A DNA stretch of 64,000 nucleotides from Candidula unifasciata. Its lineage: Eukaryota > Mollusca > Gastropoda > Stylommatophora > Geomitridae. The stretch spans positions 207,390-271,389 of the forward strand of contig CAJHNH020006935.1 in the NCBI GenBank assembly GCA_905116865.2. Direction: 5' to 3'. Shown one piece after another: positions 63,131-64,000 of this stretch. Below the pieces are notes generated by a model. The model was not told where the DNA came from, did no database searches, and saw only the letters and a program-made list of their open reading frames with translations. Every line of letters begins with the position of its first letter. The first letter of the stretch is position 1. The translations under genes were made by a program, and so were the position numbers.

Positions 63131-63665
63131 TCTCCCCCTGTTGGTCTTCGGACCCCATTTTGAGGGAGAACAAAAATAGACTAATTGACTCCCCAACAAG
63201 TATTTGGTAGAAGTCGACTAAATGGGAGGCATGCTTCAGAGTTGGCAGCGTCCGTGGCTTAAGCGTTGCGGGTACGACTCGTAATCCGCGATCGAAACCC
63301 ACTGTTGGCTGCGTGGATTTTCATCATCGTATGGGGCGTCGCAGGTGGAACCAGCCTAAAATGGGTACCAGGATGTGTGTACTAGTGAAGTAAAGACGGC
63401 CGACGTAATGCTGACCCCATCACCCACCTAGTGCCGATTTATCTGTAAAAAAGCCGCGAAAAGGGATCTTTACTTTACTTTATCCTTCAAAGTCGGATTA
63501 TAAATGCCTGAGAGGCGAGGAACCAATAGTCTGCATACAAATAAGCCAGATGTGTGAATAGGATGTGCATGGTTCTAGAACAAGACTAAAGTCCAGAGGT
63601 GGACATACTCCCAGAATTTCCCGCAGGAGTTAACAGACGGTGAACGCAAAGAAAAAGAAATCTCA
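63131..63665 (+). mobile_element. SINE-B copy split by a SINE-A-prime insertion
   Basis: Left part 63131-63245 (ggtcttcggaccccattttg ... gtagaagtcgacta), right part 63485-63665 (gcctgagaggcgaggaacca ... caggagttaacagacggtga, then acgcaaagaaaaagaaa). Confidence 0.85.
63246..63483 (+). mobile_element. SINE-A-prime inserted in SINE-B
   Basis: cagcgtccgtggcttaagcg ... gatcgaaacccactgttggc ... aaagacggccgacgtaatgc. Flanked by cttcagagttgg (63234-63245) and cttcaaagtcgg (63485-63496). Confidence 0.85.
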
Positions 63666-63742
63666 CAAGGACCCCTGTATTCGATTATTGTTTTGTTGAA
63701 TGTTGAATTAAGAATCGACATCATAGCATTCGGGACACCCCC

Positions 63743-63944
63743 ACATCTCTGCTGTACATCTCTGTTGCACATCTCTGTTGTACATCTCTGTTGTACATCT
63801 TTGTTGTACATCTCTGTTGTACATCTCTGTTGTACATCTCTGTTGTACATCTCTGCTGTACATCTCTGTTGTACATCTCTGTTGTAATCTCTGTTGTACA
63901 TCTCTGTTGTATATCTCTGCTGTACATCTCTGTTGTACATCTCT
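63743..63944. repeat. 15-bp tandem repeat, about 13 copies
   Basis: Unit tctctgttgtacatc with c/t variants; one unit lacks the ca of tacatc. Repetitive ORFs in several frames are by-products. Confidence 0.95.
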
Positions 63945-64000
63945 CATAGTAATAGCAGTAGTAGTAGCAGCAGCAGTAGTAGTAATAGTAGTCGTAGTAG
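63945..64000. repeat. (TAG)n microsatellite at window end
   Basis: agtagtagcagcagcagtag, cut by the window edge. Confidence 0.9.

Noticed and set aside
63575..63947. Repetitive ORFs rich in NRDVQQRCT-type units
   Set aside because: A 15-bp repeat, divisible by three, stays open in several frames; overlapping frames all give repeats, so no coding preference.

Overview
The window looks like gene-poor nuclear DNA from a marine invertebrate, most plausibly a mollusc. The organism call is inference. It rests on decayed transposon and virus-like genes, one clear intron, many tRNA-headed SINE copies, LINE 3-prime fragments, long minisatellites and (GAA)n, (CA)n and poly-C tracts. I see no operons, ribosome binding sites, rRNA genes or free-standing tRNA genes, and no convincing intact host gene. 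Almost every protein-like segment belongs to a mobile element and carries frameshifts or stops. All family names were assigned by eye from remembered motifs.

Region 1 (1-2075) is the edge of a Polinton/Maverick (adintovirus-like) element on the + strand: broken packaging ATPase, integrase with a chromodomain-like end, two tiny ORFs and the start of a structural-type protein. Region 2 (2.08-8 kb, - strand) stacks pseudogenes: a Mutator-like transposase, a piggyBac transposase, two copies of a multi-copy family of unknown function (one with an intron, one without) and a PIF1/Helitron-type helicase piece. Region 3 (8.7-22.9 kb, - strand) holds eight dispersed copies of a small family, four of them clearly with two domains, built on C-x2-C-x9-H-x-C and a downstream EELV-x-ITFTRIQR-type helix. 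Two C2H2 zinc-finger genes lie among them. The same stretch has an unusual hairpin array closed by long-range complementarity (16.08-17.49 kb), a second piggyBac remnant and a second Mutator-like remnant. Region 4 (22.9-30 kb) is AT-rich, with a Mutator-like C-terminal ORF and a broken RTE-like LINE.

Region 5 (30-64 kb) is dominated by SINEs of at least seven types, LINE tails and satellites. Family labels used below are mine. SINE-A and A-prime share a tail but have different tRNA heads. SINE-E has an A-prime-like head on another body. SINE-B is a ~275 bp repeat with a GAA-rich end. SINE-D and SINE-H have good A and B boxes. Element F combines a B box with 42-bp terminal inverted repeats. 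Repeat C is a ~160 bp repeat of unknown class. Several satellites appear to have grown out of transposon ends.

The best candidates for something undescribed are the hairpin array at 16-17.5 kb, the amplified zinc-knuckle family at 8.7-22.9 kb, and element F at 39.7 kb. No gene system here can be shown to be active.
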